Counted from the first letter of the stretch, positions 44,249 to 52,607 are shown. The stretch is DNA of 64,000 bases from Paracrocinitomix sp039939375 (GCA_039939375.1 JBDVJO010000001.1:175894-239893); one strand, 5' to 3'. The notes: generated by a model from the sequence alone, not told the origin. A program made the numbers and translations.

Positions 44249-44325
44249 GGCGTGGTAGCTCAGTTGGTTAGAGCGCAGGATTCATAACCCTGAGGTCGGG
44301 AGTTCAAATCTCCCTCACGCCACCA
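44249..44325 (+). tRNA. tRNA-Met(CAT)
   Basis: 77 bases including an encoded CCA. Acceptor GGCGTGG pairs with TCACGCC (one G-T), D-arm GCTC/GAGC, anticodon stem CAGGA / CCCTG with loop TTCATAA (an A31-C39 mismatch closes the loop), T-arm GGGAG-TTCAAAT-CTCCC, discriminator A. The fully paired first acceptor pair speaks against an initiator; tRNA-Ile2 with a modified C34 cannot be fully excluded, but elongator Met is the best call. A terminator follows at once. Confidence 0.93.
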
Positions 44326-44361
44326 AAAACCATTCAAGCAAAAGCTTGAATGGTTTTTTAT
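44326..44361 (+). terminator. Terminator of the tRNA gene
   Basis: AAAACCATTCAAG, loop caaaag, CTTGAATGGTTTT, then more T. It begins one base after the CCA end of the tRNA. Confidence 0.9.
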
Positions 44362-44534
44362 TTTCAGAAGCGTTGAAGTTCACTTCAAAAAGTGAATGAA
44401 AATAAAAAACCGGCTACGAGAGTAGCGGATGGTTTTTGGTGCAAAGCATCCTCTAAAAAGATTCACGGAGTAAATCAGCCAGAAAATAAACCGTTTGAAG
44501 TTCACTTCAAAAAGCGAGTGAAAATAAAAAACCG
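44352..44534. repeat. Direct and inverted repeats downstream of tRNA-Met
   Basis: A 40-base repeat at 44373-44412 recurs at 44495-44534 with two mismatches; each has TTGAAGTTCACTTCAA (a stem-loop) and AAAATAAAAAACCG. In addition GGTTTTTTATTTTCA (44352-44366) is the reverse complement of TGAAAATAAAAAACC (44397-44411), so the terminator tail of the tRNA can fold back on the first repeat. No gene fits in the 327 bases between the tRNA and 44653. Confidence 0.8.
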
Positions 44535-44652
44535 TAATTAATGAGAAACTAGCAACTTATTTATTCAAAAAGTGTGTAACACAAACATTCAGTAATTTCA
44601 GTTATTTTTATTAATTTGTTGCACATTAGTGCGCTAGTTATGTGTAATCACC

Positions 44653-44976
44653 ATGGCAACCTGGAACCCCATTTCGAAAACAGAAATTCTTGAAAAGATT
44701 AAATTCTTTGAGTCAAATGGAGCACCTGTTCTCATAAGTTTATGGAATAAATACAAAGTTCCTGTTGTCAAATGGCAGGAAAAGGAATATGGATCAAAAG
44801 GAAATGGCTTTTGGGTAGTTGCTACCACAAACTCATTTGTTGTCTGGTATAATGATATTGAAGAAGGATTCAACATATCTGAATACAAAACTACAGGTGA
44901 AATTGATGAATACAGTTGCGAGCAAGATGATCTAGCAATATCATTAAATAAATTATCACACTTAATTAGCAATTGA
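44653..44976 (+). CDS. Small hypothetical protein, possible cassette cargo
   Basis: 107 residues, no family recognised. Rich in aromatic residues (MATWNPISKTEILEKIKFFESNG, LISLWNKYKVPVVKWQEKEYG, SKGNGFWVVATTNSFVVWYND), with an acidic C-terminal half and no signal peptide or membrane helix. The compact alpha/beta pattern is like small immunity-type proteins, but this is only an impression. An ORF of equal length on the other strand reads as Ser/Cys/Phe-rich shadow sequence. The gene is flanked by imperfect inverted repeats and lies between the tRNA region and a transposase remnant, so recent arrival is likely. Confidence 0.55.
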   Translation: MATWNPISKTEILEKIKFFESNGAPVLISLWNKYKVPVVKWQEKEYGSKGNGFWVVATTNSFVVWYNDIEEGFNISEYKTTGEIDEYSCEQDDLAISLNKLSHLISN

Positions 44977-44998
44977 ACCTTTGCACTGGAATGAAAAC

Positions 44999-45023
44999 GG
45001 TTGCTAACATAGAACTATGCTAA
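44999..45023. repeat. Dyad at the right edge of the possible cassette
   Basis: GGTTGCTAACATAGAACTATGCTAA holds an imperfect dyad CTAACATAG-AA-CTATGCTAA. Read on the other strand it shares TAGTT-(CT)-ATGT with TAGTTATGTGTAA at 44635-44647 on the left side of the gene, so the gene sits between inverted partial repeats. Confidence 0.4.
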
Positions 45024-45047
45024 AAAACAAGTAATATTTCTCTTTTT

Positions 45048-45176
45048 TTAATTCAAACCTGGTTTTTTACTTTTAAAATTTTCATCATAAACTAGACCTG
45101 ATTCTGCAATTGTAAAAGCTTGCTTTAGAAGTTTATTACAAACAGCCATTAATAGTATTTCTTTGGCTCGCTTTAC
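45048..45176 (-). pseudogene. C-terminal remnant of an IS110-family transposase
   Basis: On the minus strand one frame reads KRAKEILLMAVCNKLLKQAF and then TIAESGLVYDENFKSKKPGLN before a stop at 45048-45050; an in-frame stop lies just upstream at 45177-45179. This matches the last ~40 residues of IS110/IS116/IS902-type transposases. Nothing of the DEDD catalytic part is left and no ends are visible. The assignment comes from pattern memory and a search should confirm it. It occupies most of the ~300-base gap between the hypothetical gene and the DUF2200 gene. Confidence 0.6.
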
Positions 45177-45275
45177 CTACCATTTTCAGTTCATTTTATT
45201 AACTTTAAGTCCATGTGGTGCTAGAGGCATAATTATTCAAAATGCTAAAATCACTCACCCCAAAATCTGACAATT

Positions 45276-45653
45276 ATGAAAGTAACAGCTGAGAAGAATG
45301 AACAGGTTGCCAAAATGATTTTTGCGGATATCTATCCGCTTTATTGGAACAGGTTAGAAAAAAATGGTAGAACCAGAGAAGAGTTCCATCAAGTTATTAA
45401 TTGGCTAACAGGTTATGATGACAAGGCAATTCAAAAACTTATTGACGATAAAGTCACTTTTAGAACTTTTTTTGAGGGCGCTAAATTTCACCCCAATGCA
45501 CATATGATTAAAGGAGTTGTTTGCGGGTATCGTATTGAAGAAATTGAAGAAGAATTCCAGGTGTATAAACAATGCCGACAAATGGAAAAACTGATAGATG
45601 AATTGGCTAAAGGCCGTAAAATGGAGAAGATTTTACGAGAGGAGAAGAAGTGA
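45276..45653 (+). CDS. DUF2200 family protein
   Basis: 125 residues with the full DUF2200 pattern: FADIYPLYWNRLEKNGRTREE, VINWLTGYDDKAIQKLI, TFRTFFEGAKFHPNAHMIKGVVCGYRIEEIEE and a highly charged tail KLIDELAKGRKMEKILREEKK. The family is small, cytoplasmic and of unknown function, widely spread and often moved between species. It lies between a transposase remnant and a gene of unknown function, in the accessory zone after the tRNA. Confidence 0.88.
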   Translation: MKVTAEKNEQVAKMIFADIYPLYWNRLEKNGRTREEFHQVINWLTGYDDKAIQKLIDDKVTFRTFFEGAKFHPNAHMIKGVVCGYRIEEIEEEFQVYKQCRQMEKLIDELAKGRKMEKILREEKK

Positions 45654-45745
45654 AAAAGTATTTATATTAAGGTTAAATTCAGTAAAGATGGAAGTAGAAA
45701 TGTTGATTAACTTCGCTTCAACCTGTTTTTAAACGAATCACCAAA

Positions 45746-46336
45746 TTGAAACCAAAACCTAAAAAACGTAAAAACCGCAAGCGGCAAAAAAAGACTTCAA
45801 AACGGTCTAATAGTGTTATTGAGGTGGGAGGTAAAATAATTTTGGAAGATCAGGAAAATAACGAAATTCGAATTGTTTCCAATAAAAATTATAACCAGTT
45901 TTGGGGCGTAGTAATGATCGCTTTTGGTTTCTTTCTCCCATTCTTTTTATTTTCAAGTGGTTCAAACAAGATTAACTGGTTTTCTGTTTTGTTCTCCCTG
46001 GTGCTTTTTCTACCTTTTGCGTTGATGGGACTTGCATATTTGCGAAAAGCTAAAAGTACAGAAACATTGATTTTTGATCTTGACGAACGCTTGTTTAAAT
46101 TCTCAAAAACAAAAGCAATTGCATTTGATAAGATTGATCGATTCTCAATTTCAGAATTGGAGACAGCACTAGACCATTCCAGCTCACATCAGTTGAACAT
46201 AGTGTTTAAAAATGGAAAAGAAGTGATGCTTTTTACTTCAGATAAATTGGTGCAAATAAATGATGCATTTGTATTCTTGTTAACAAAAACAGGGATTTAT
46301 ATGAGCGCTGATTTGCCTAATGGTGTTAAAGATTAA
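45746..46336 (+). CDS. Hypothetical two-helix membrane protein
   Basis: 196 residues from a TTG start; no ATG exists before the first membrane helix. The N-terminus is very basic (KPKPKKRKNRKRQKKTSKRSN). Two helices at ~52-70 and ~76-96 (FWGVVMIAFGFFLPFFLF, WFSVLFSLVLFLPFALMGLAYL) lead to a PH-like beta domain (~105-190: ETLIFDLDERLFKFSKTKAIAFDKIDRFSI). This order resembles bacterial PH or YdbT-type membrane proteins; the likeness is by layout only. No clear family. Confidence 0.6.
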   Translation: MKPKPKKRKNRKRQKKTSKRSNSVIEVGGKIILEDQENNEIRIVSNKNYNQFWGVVMIAFGFFLPFFLFSSGSNKINWFSVLFSLVLFLPFALMGLAYLRKAKSTETLIFDLDERLFKFSKTKAIAFDKIDRFSISELETALDHSSSHQLNIVFKNGKEVMLFTSDKLVQINDAFVFLLTKTGIYMSADLPNGVKD

Positions 46337-46365
46337 TAATTCTATCTTTTCACTATATTTATTTC

Positions 46366-46773
46366 GTGCATAATAAATTAGCTGTTTCTGCTGTTTTCAT
46401 ACTCGTATTTTCGAATTGTTTTTGTCAGACAATTCAAAAAAGCACTATGATTTCTAGCGGCCAAATTTCTCCTTCAAAAGAGATTTTATTTGAAAATTGT
46501 TTGTTTGATTTGGTCTTGTCTTCTGATGGAGATACCGTTTATTTACAAACCGTAGATACTAGTTTTACCTGTCCTGAAAATTATAAAGTAGGTGATGATT
46601 TTGATGACATTTCTGAAGATGATCTAGCCAAAATGGAGCAAATGCCAGGATGGGGTTATTATATAAAACTAGACTCAGGCTGGAATATTGCCTTTCATGA
46701 AGGTTATACAGCTACAGAAACTTATCCAGAGAGTGGCTCAAAAGTAGATTGGATTTTCCGAAGAAAAGATTAG
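46366..46773 (+). CDS. Small secreted hypothetical protein
   Basis: 135 residues from a GTG start; the first residues form a signal peptide (HNKLAVSAVFILVFSNCFC), possibly a lipoprotein (cysteine in SNC or CFC). The mature part (~110 residues) is acidic, has one further cysteine (TCPEN) and no recognised domain. Its position after a membrane protein and before a signal-peptide protein suggests a set of envelope genes, 30 to 70 bases apart on the same strand. Confidence 0.55.
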   Translation: MHNKLAVSAVFILVFSNCFCQTIQKSTMISSGQISPSKEILFENCLFDLVLSSDGDTVYLQTVDTSFTCPENYKVGDDFDDISEDDLAKMEQMPGWGYYIKLDSGWNIAFHEGYTATETYPESGSKVDWIFRRKD

Positions 46774-46840
46774 TTTTTAATGAATATAAAAGGAGCACGC
46801 TATTTTGTTTATCAGGCATAATTGTTGTTCGACAAATCTT

Positions 46841-47584
46841 ATGAAACTCAAGATTCTTTTTCTATCCTGCTTTTTTTTAAACAGTACTTTTCTGTTTAGT
46901 CAGTTAACAATTAGTGGTACACTATATGGAGAAAAAAATGAATCGCTAGCATTTGCTTTGGTTAGTATAACACATCTAGAAAAAGACTCTTCTCAACAAA
47001 TAACGACAAACATTGATGGTGAGTTCATTATCGAGTTGTCATTGAAAGGGTTATACAGCATAGAATTTGAATATGTTGGCTATCAATCAAATAGTTTTGA
47101 GTTTGAATTAAATCAAGACACCGTTATCAACCAAAAACTTGCTCTATTACCTTATGTTCTTGAAGAGATTCATGTGGTTGGATACAAAGTTCCACTCATT
47201 GATAGAGGTCTTCCAGCTGATACGATTGTGAGAAAAGTGGCCAAAGATTGTGAAATTGATTCAATCAGAAGAAAAGGTTTGCTAAAACCACAAGAAGCTT
47301 ATCAATTTCTGAAAGATTATCTGACTTACCCAGCATATTCAATTTCAGAAGAAGAGGAGGGAAGGTTGTATGCGCAATTTTCTATTGATTCAATAGGAAA
47401 TATTTCTTCAATTCAGATTCGAAAAGGCTATACCGAATGTCTAGAAAACATGATAAAATCAGCCTTAATTTGCATGCCACCTGTTGTAATGCTGGATGAA
47501 GGCAGTAATTATGGGTATGACAATTACAACAAAGGTTTTGAAGTTGGGGAGTATTTACTTCCCGTAAGGTTTGAGTTAAGGTGA
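46841..47584 (+). CDS. Secreted protein with carboxypeptidase-regulatory-like and TonB_C-like domains
   Basis: I choose the ATG at 46841, which opens on a signal peptide (MKLKILFLSCFFLNSTFLFS); the frame from 46805 adds 12 non-signal residues. Residues ~20-100 form a CarboxypepD_reg-like beta-sandwich (QLTISGTLYGEKNESLAFALVSI ... LSLKGLYSIEFEYVGYQS). After VLEEIHVVGYKVPLIDRG, which looks like the start of a plug domain, no receptor barrel follows. The C-terminal ~90 residues (GRLYAQFSIDSIGNISSIQIRKG) resemble the TonB C-terminal fold. So it combines parts of TonB and of TonB-dependent receptors without a barrel or a membrane anchor. Function unknown. Confidence 0.65.
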   Translation: MKLKILFLSCFFLNSTFLFSQLTISGTLYGEKNESLAFALVSITHLEKDSSQQITTNIDGEFIIELSLKGLYSIEFEYVGYQSNSFEFELNQDTVINQKLALLPYVLEEIHVVGYKVPLIDRGLPADTIVRKVAKDCEIDSIRRKGLLKPQEAYQFLKDYLTYPAYSISEEEEGRLYAQFSIDSIGNISSIQIRKGYTECLENMIKSALICMPPVVMLDEGSNYGYDNYNKGFEVGEYLLPVRFELR

Positions 47585-47711
47585 TTGAACATGTAAGTTT
47601 CATAAAACATAATTGTAGGCTAAGATAGCTTACCGAAAAAATGAAAAACCATTATATTGTGAATGCAATGAAAGTCAGAAAAATGGATTGTACAAGCAAT
47701 GAAAAACGTTT

Positions 47712-49340
47712 ATGATCGATTTATTAGGTAGAAAGTTATATTCTTTTTGTTTGCTATTGGTTCTTAATTTCAGTGCTTATGCCGGACACCTTGATAATAT
47801 AACAGCTCATTACGAGCTAGACAGTATTAAAAATATTGACCTTCAGTTTAAAACCTTTCCTGTTGGTACAGACTTTCTTAAAATTAATTTACTTTCCTTC
47901 TCAGGAAGTGGATTTGACATCTATCGCCCCTACTCATTGATCAACTCAAATAAGGGTGTAATTTACCCGAAATCTTCTGAGATAAGCTTAGAAAATTTAA
48001 ATATAACTGGGCATAGCCGGTACTTTGTATTCTACATTCAATATTACTCTAAAGAAGGACGGAGAATAGAGGAAGAATATTATCGAAAGGAAAACAAAAA
48101 AAATCGGGCAATGATCACGCTTGATATAGGAGAGGTTCAATTGGTCCGTGAAAATGAGGATCACAGTTTTATCTGGAGTTGGCAATCGGGCAAAGATTCT
48201 TATTGGAGTTTTTATTTTCTGGATAGACGGTTTGAGACGCCAATGATTGCTAATAGAGCGAACTTGCCAGCAATGCAATTGCATTGGGTAACTTCAGATT
48301 TAAGTTTAGATAGTGTAGCATTTTCTGCAAAGCTTCAAGATGACGAATTCATGGGCGCCAATTTAATGGTTGAAATTGAAAAACGCTATCTTTCTTTTTC
48401 TATTGATACTTCTGACCAAATTGTATGTGCAGATGAGGCTTTGAAAAAGCCATGCAAGTTTCTGTTTCGGATTACTCCAATTTATGAAATTCCGATCAAA
48501 GAAGTGTACAATGATCCGAATGTTCATTCTTTTAAATACGTGAACCAAATGGATACTTTAATAAATGGAAGTATGTTGAGAAAGATTGATTTTGAAGTTG
48601 AATCCTCTTTAGACAGTGTTTCAGCAAGATTGAAATCTAATCAATACCTGTTGGGTTGGTACATTCAAAACGGAAAATCTTCGCATAAGGTGTGTTTGGA
48701 TTCGGGAAAAACCAAATTCTCTCTGGTATATCCAACAAGACATCATTCTGAAAATATGAATTCATTTAGAGTTGAGTTGACTGACAATTCATACACTCCT
48801 TTTAAACCTTCTATTGAGGTTCCTTTCGTGAAAGCTGATGTTTCTAAATTTCAGTTCTTCAAAGTTAGCAGGGGGTCTAGAAATCGAAAAATGAGAGGAA
48901 TCAGATGGTATGTGTTTATAGGAAACTTTGATAGTTTTTCCACAACAGGGTTCAACGATTATCAAGCTGGACTAGTAGCTGGCTGTGAAAATTACGACTC
49001 TGAGAAGTACTATCAAAATCCACAATTAAATATTCATCAGAATGAATATTTGACATTTGTTTTTACGAATACAAAAGGAGAATTACTTAAAACCTTTGTT
49101 CTGCCGTTTTCTTCTCAGAAGCTTGATAAAAAGAAGATTGCATTTCGAATTAACAATGATTTAAAATTCAAACTGAAGATTTCTAAATCTCCCTACTTGG
49201 CGCCAAAGTTTAATGTGAATGACAACACTTTTAGTCATTTTCAAACTGATATGGATCAAGCCATAAAAATCCCTCAACTTTATCGCAACAAAAGCTTAGC
49301 TAACTTAAATAAGACAAGAGATCTGGATTTGAGATGGTAA
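47712..49340 (+). CDS. Large secreted hypothetical protein
   Basis: 542 residues. Signal peptide (MIDLLGRKLYSFCLLLVLNFSAYAG); the rest is soluble, beta-rich and has no recognised family or catalytic motif. Segments such as TFPVGTDFLKINLLSFSGSGFDIYRP and VFIGNFDSFSTTGFNDYQAGLVAG recall fibronectin-like or insertion-rich surface domains, but no repeat or T9SS sorting domain is seen. It is preceded by ~127 bases and followed by ~146 bases without a gene. The function is unknown. Confidence 0.55.
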   Translation: MIDLLGRKLYSFCLLLVLNFSAYAGHLDNITAHYELDSIKNIDLQFKTFPVGTDFLKINLLSFSGSGFDIYRPYSLINSNKGVIYPKSSEISLENLNITGHSRYFVFYIQYYSKEGRRIEEEYYRKENKKNRAMITLDIGEVQLVRENEDHSFIWSWQSGKDSYWSFYFLDRRFETPMIANRANLPAMQLHWVTSDLSLDSVAFSAKLQDDEFMGANLMVEIEKRYLSFSIDTSDQIVCADEALKKPCKFLFRITPIYEIPIKEVYNDPNVHSFKYVNQMDTLINGSMLRKIDFEVESSLDSVSARLKSNQYLLGWYIQNGKSSHKVCLDSGKTKFSLVYPTRHHSENMNSFRVELTDNSYTPFKPSIEVPFVKADVSKFQFFKVSRGSRNRKMRGIRWYVFIGNFDSFSTTGFNDYQAGLVAGCENYDSEKYYQNPQLNIHQNEYLTFVFTNTKGELLKTFVLPFSSQKLDKKKIAFRINNDLKFKLKISKSPYLAPKFNVNDNTFSHFQTDMDQAIKIPQLYRNKSLANLNKTRDLDLRW

Positions 49341-49486
49341 CGAATTGAATAATAGCAAAAGGTTGCCTTGCCAAAAACCATAAATAAAAAAGTAAAATAT
49401 TTTTGAATGAATTAGATTCAATTCAGATCTTCTATTTTTTTTAAAACAAAATCCGTAATCCTTCGTATTTACTACTGATTCATTCT

Positions 49487-50941
49487 ATGAAACAGAAATT
49501 TTTATCCAGTCTATTTTTGATGGTTTTACTCAATTTGTTGGTAAAGCCTTTTTATATTTTGGGGATAGATGCTGAGGTGCAAAATAGAGTAGGAGAAGAG
49601 GTGTATGGAAATTACTACGCGCTCTTAAACTTCTCATTTTTACTCAATATTTTACTGGATTTAGGTTTAACGAATTACAATACTAAAAACATTGCTCAGC
49701 ATCCACAGCTACTGGCAAAACACTTTGCCAAAATTCTTTCTTTGCGATTCATGTTGTTTTTGCTGTATGCAACGTTTACCCTGTTGTCCGGAGCTGTTGT
49801 CGGTTATTCTTTACATGAATTTTATTTACTATCCATATTATTGGTGAATCAATTTTTAGTGGCAATTATACAATTCTCCAGATCCAATTTTGCAGGTCTT
49901 CACCTCTTTAAAACGGATGCATTCATTTCTATTTTAGATCGATCTTTATTGATTCTTTTCGTAGCCGTATTGTTGTGGTCAAGAATGTTTGATGGTGTGT
50001 TTAAAATTGAATGGTTTATTTACGCACAAACATTGGCATACGGAATCACAGCACTGTTTTCAATTGCATTGCTCAGAAAGAAAATTGGTAAGTTGGCGTT
50101 GAAAGTAAAAAAGACATTTTCAGCTGCCATTTTGAGAAAAAGTCTACCCTATGCCTTGTTGATTTTCTTAATGATGATGTACAACAGGGTGGATGCCGTG
50201 ATGCTTGAACGTATTTGTGAAGATGGTGATGTTCAGGCAGGAATTTATGCTCAAGGCTTTCGATTTTTAGATGCCGTTAATATGTTTGCCTTGCTTTTTG
50301 CCGGTTTGCTGTTACCAATTTTCTCAAGGCTTTTAAAACATAAAGATGACATTACAGAAATGCTCAATCTTGCCTTCAAGATATTGGGAGGTTTGGCAAT
50401 TTTAACGGCACTTATTTGCTTCAACTATAAAGACGAACTGATTTTGTTGAGGTATCCAACAAGCGGAGAGGTCGCCGCCAATTCCTTTGGATTCTTGATT
50501 TTAAGTTTTATTCCAGTGGCGATAACCTATGTGTTCGGAACGTTATTAACTGCAAACGGGAGTATGCGTCAACTTAATATGATGGCGGTTTTCGGATTAT
50601 TGCTAAACGTGACCTTGAATTTTATTTTTATTCATTCAATGAAAGCCGAAGGAGCCGCCATTGCAACTTTAATTACGCAATTCGTAACTGCTCTAATACA
50701 AATCGTTTTGGTTTATCGATTATTAAAATTACCATTTAAACTTCCTATTTACGGACAACTTGTCGCTTTAGCAGGGATTATGTTAGGCGTAATTTATGGA
50801 TTGAAAAGCACCGATTTGGCATGGCCAATTTTACTGCAATGTGCCGCCTTGTTCGTATTCGGAATTGTGTTGTGCTTTGTGTTAAGACTATTCAGTCTCT
50901 CAGATTTGAAAGGACTCCTTGCTTCAAAAACTAGTAAGTGA
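49487..50941 (+). CDS. Polysaccharide flippase (MATE/MOP superfamily, Wzx-like)
   Basis: 484 residues with about 12-14 membrane helices evenly spread. Typical parts: FLSSLFLMVLLNLLVKPFYILGID at the start, NFSFLLNILLDLGLTNYNTKNIA, LPYALLIFLMMMYNRVDAVMLERI in the middle (family mark of oligosaccharide flippases) and LIYGLKST-like helices at the end. It should carry lipid-linked glycan units across the inner membrane; the substrate is unknown. No glycosyltransferase gene is adjacent; two stand 10 kb upstream. The last 11 bases overlap the convergent membrane-protein gene. Confidence 0.85.
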   Translation: MKQKFLSSLFLMVLLNLLVKPFYILGIDAEVQNRVGEEVYGNYYALLNFSFLLNILLDLGLTNYNTKNIAQHPQLLAKHFAKILSLRFMLFLLYATFTLLSGAVVGYSLHEFYLLSILLVNQFLVAIIQFSRSNFAGLHLFKTDAFISILDRSLLILFVAVLLWSRMFDGVFKIEWFIYAQTLAYGITALFSIALLRKKIGKLALKVKKTFSAAILRKSLPYALLIFLMMMYNRVDAVMLERICEDGDVQAGIYAQGFRFLDAVNMFALLFAGLLLPIFSRLLKHKDDITEMLNLAFKILGGLAILTALICFNYKDELILLRYPTSGEVAANSFGFLILSFIPVAITYVFGTLLTANGSMRQLNMMAVFGLLLNVTLNFIFIHSMKAEGAAIATLITQFVTALIQIVLVYRLLKLPFKLPIYGQLVALAGIMLGVIYGLKSTDLAWPILLQCAALFVFGIVLCFVLRLFSLSDLKGLLASKTSK

Positions 50942-51233
50942 TAAGAATTAAGGCTATCAATAAAACTATGGTAGTCCCAACCAATCCTTTCGTGAAATCA
51001 TTCAATCCCCATCTGAAGTTAGATAGGTAAAACATAAACATGTTAGGGATGAGCGATAAGATTAATATGTCCTGCTGATCTGAACTTTGATTGAAGGTTA
51101 AAGAAACGTAATCGTCAAATGAAACTTGCCCTCCTTTGATCAGGTAAGATAAGAAAAACCCTATGATGGGTAAGATTATTCCGGCAATTAATCCGTTGAT
51201 TGTTTTGTCGTATTTAGCAAATTTGTCCTCCAT
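50931..51233 (-). CDS. Small three-helix membrane protein coupled to surE
   Basis: I choose the ATG at 51233, whose A is shared with the surE stop (TAATG); it gives 100 residues. Three membrane helices (NGLIAGIILPIIGFFLSYLI, ILILSLIPNMFMFYLSNF, GLVGTTIVLLIALILITY). No family mark is recognised. The stop-start overlap means it is translated with surE. The 3' end overlaps the convergent flippase gene by 11 bases. Function unknown. Confidence 0.65.
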   Translation of the reverse strand: MEDKFAKYDKTINGLIAGIILPIIGFFLSYLIKGGQVSFDDYVSLTFNQSSDQQDILILSLIPNMFMFYLSNFRWGLNDFTKGLVGTTIVLLIALILITY

Positions 51234-51997
51234 TATTTCCACTCATTAAGGTTTGAAATTAGATGATGTGCGGTCATATCAAATTGTGTAGGAACCACCG
51301 AAACAAAGTTGTGAGAAAGTGCCCATAAGTCAGTGTCTTCTCCTTTGTCTGTTGTTCTGTAATCTCCAGTCATCCAGAAATAATCGCCGCCAAAAGGATC
51401 TTTTCTTTTATCAAAAGTATCCTCCCAATAAGCGCGACCTTGTTGGCATATTTTGAAGCCCTCAATATCTGAAGGTCTACCTTTTGGGATGTTTACATTC
51501 AAGCAAACCCCTTTTTGTAAATTGTTTTCCAAAACCATGGTAGCTAATTTTGCAGCATATTCCATTGAGGCATCAAAGTCTGCATTTTCGTCAAAATCAA
51601 GTAGTGAAAATCCAATACTAGGGATGTTTTCAATTGCTCCTTCTACCGCAGCTGACATAGTTCCTGAATAAAGTACGTTTGTGGCAGCATTTGATCCATG
51701 ATTTACACCACTTACCAAAAGAGTTGGTCTGTGCTCTAAAACTTCGTATAAAGCCAATTTAACACAATCAACAGGTGTTCCAGAGCAAGTGTAAGATTCA
51801 ATTCCTTCAAATTGATTGGATGCTTTTAAACGCAGTGGCTCATGAATAGTGATGGCATGACCTTTTCCGCTTTGAACCGTATCAGGGGCTACCACTACAA
51901 TATCTCCTAAAGGTTTCATGGCTTCAACTAAAGATGCGATTCCTTTTGCTTTAATACTGTCATCATTGGTGATGAGAATCAGTGGCTTTTCTGTCAT
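51233..51997 (-). CDS. surE: 5'/3'-nucleotidase SurE
   Basis: 254 residues with the family's metal site and loops: ILITNDDSIKAKGI (Asp-Asp), VVVAPDTVQSGKGHAIT, CSGTPVDCVKLAL, LLVSGVNHGSNAATNVLYSGTMSAAVEGAI. SurE removes phosphate from nucleoside 5' and 3' monophosphates and helps stationary-phase survival in E. coli, where it stands beside pcm; here the partner is a small membrane protein instead. No divergent promoter mark was recognised in the 71 bases before it. Confidence 0.96.
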   Translation of the reverse strand: MTEKPLILITNDDSIKAKGIASLVEAMKPLGDIVVVAPDTVQSGKGHAITIHEPLRLKASNQFEGIESYTCSGTPVDCVKLALYEVLEHRPTLLVSGVNHGSNAATNVLYSGTMSAAVEGAIENIPSIGFSLLDFDENADFDASMEYAAKLATMVLENNLQKGVCLNVNIPKGRPSDIEGFKICQQGRAYWEDTFDKRKDPFGGDYFWMTGDYRTTDKGEDTDLWALSHNFVSVVPTQFDMTAHHLISNLNEWK

Positions 51998-52068
51998 GCT
52001 TCAAAGTTAATTACAAATTTTTGTAAGTCTAAAAATGCAATGCAGAAATTTTAAGAAGTAACAATTTA

Positions 52069-52563
52069 TTAAAGTCGATCTAAGTAAATTAAAACGCCTT
52101 TATAAGGGAAAACAACTTGTTTTTTATTGAGCTCAATTAAACCATAGCAAGATTTGCAAGATGTTTTGTGCACTTTGCAGGTAGGCGGTAAATTATTCTT
52201 TGCAGATGTAAAATCCTTTCCAAAAGTTCTGAAAAGGTAATCGTCACTTTGCATCTTTTCTATTTCGTAGATGTCAAAGGTTACCGGATCAATTTCATCT
52301 CCTGTTAAAGAATGATCATTAACTTTTACCAAAGTTCCTATTAATAAATTGAGCTGTTTCTCGGTAGGGTGTTTGTCCGAGATTACCGTGTATTTAGAAA
52401 TTTTATAATCACCAAATATGGCTTGTGGTAAGGTTTCTGCTTCTTTAGAAAGTTGAGCAGGTAGTTTCTGAACTTTTACAGGAATAGCCTTTCCAGGTAC
52501 ACGTGTTTGAGCAGATACAAGTCCTGCGCTTAAAATTAAAAGACAAGTGACGAGTGTTTTCAT
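52069..52563 (-). CDS. Small secreted cysteine-containing protein
   Basis: The ATG at 52563 opens on a signal peptide (MKTLVTCLLILSAGLVSAQ), so I reject the longer reading from 52656, which would overlap the preceding gene by 49 bases and put the signal inside. The protein is 164 residues, has a beta-rich core and near the end CKVHKTSCKSCYGLIELN, a cysteine cluster that could bind metal or form disulfides. No family recognised. It is the last gene after the TPM and LemA-type genes, 44 bases downstream, and may be co-transcribed. Confidence 0.6.
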   Translation of the reverse strand: MKTLVTCLLILSAGLVSAQTRVPGKAIPVKVQKLPAQLSKEAETLPQAIFGDYKISKYTVISDKHPTEKQLNLLIGTLVKVNDHSLTGDEIDPVTFDIYEIEKMQSDDYLFRTFGKDFTSAKNNLPPTCKVHKTSCKSCYGLIELNKKQVVFPYKGVLIYLDRL

Positions 52564-52607
52564 AACGTTTGTTGTTATGTGAAGTATTTCAAAAGCTGTG
52601 CCAATTT

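Noticed and set aside
44634..44972. 112-residue ORF on the minus strand opposite the 107-residue gene
   Set aside because: Its translation is rich in Ser, Cys and Phe with no coherent pattern, typical of antisense shadows; the plus-strand frame has better composition and a plausible ATG.
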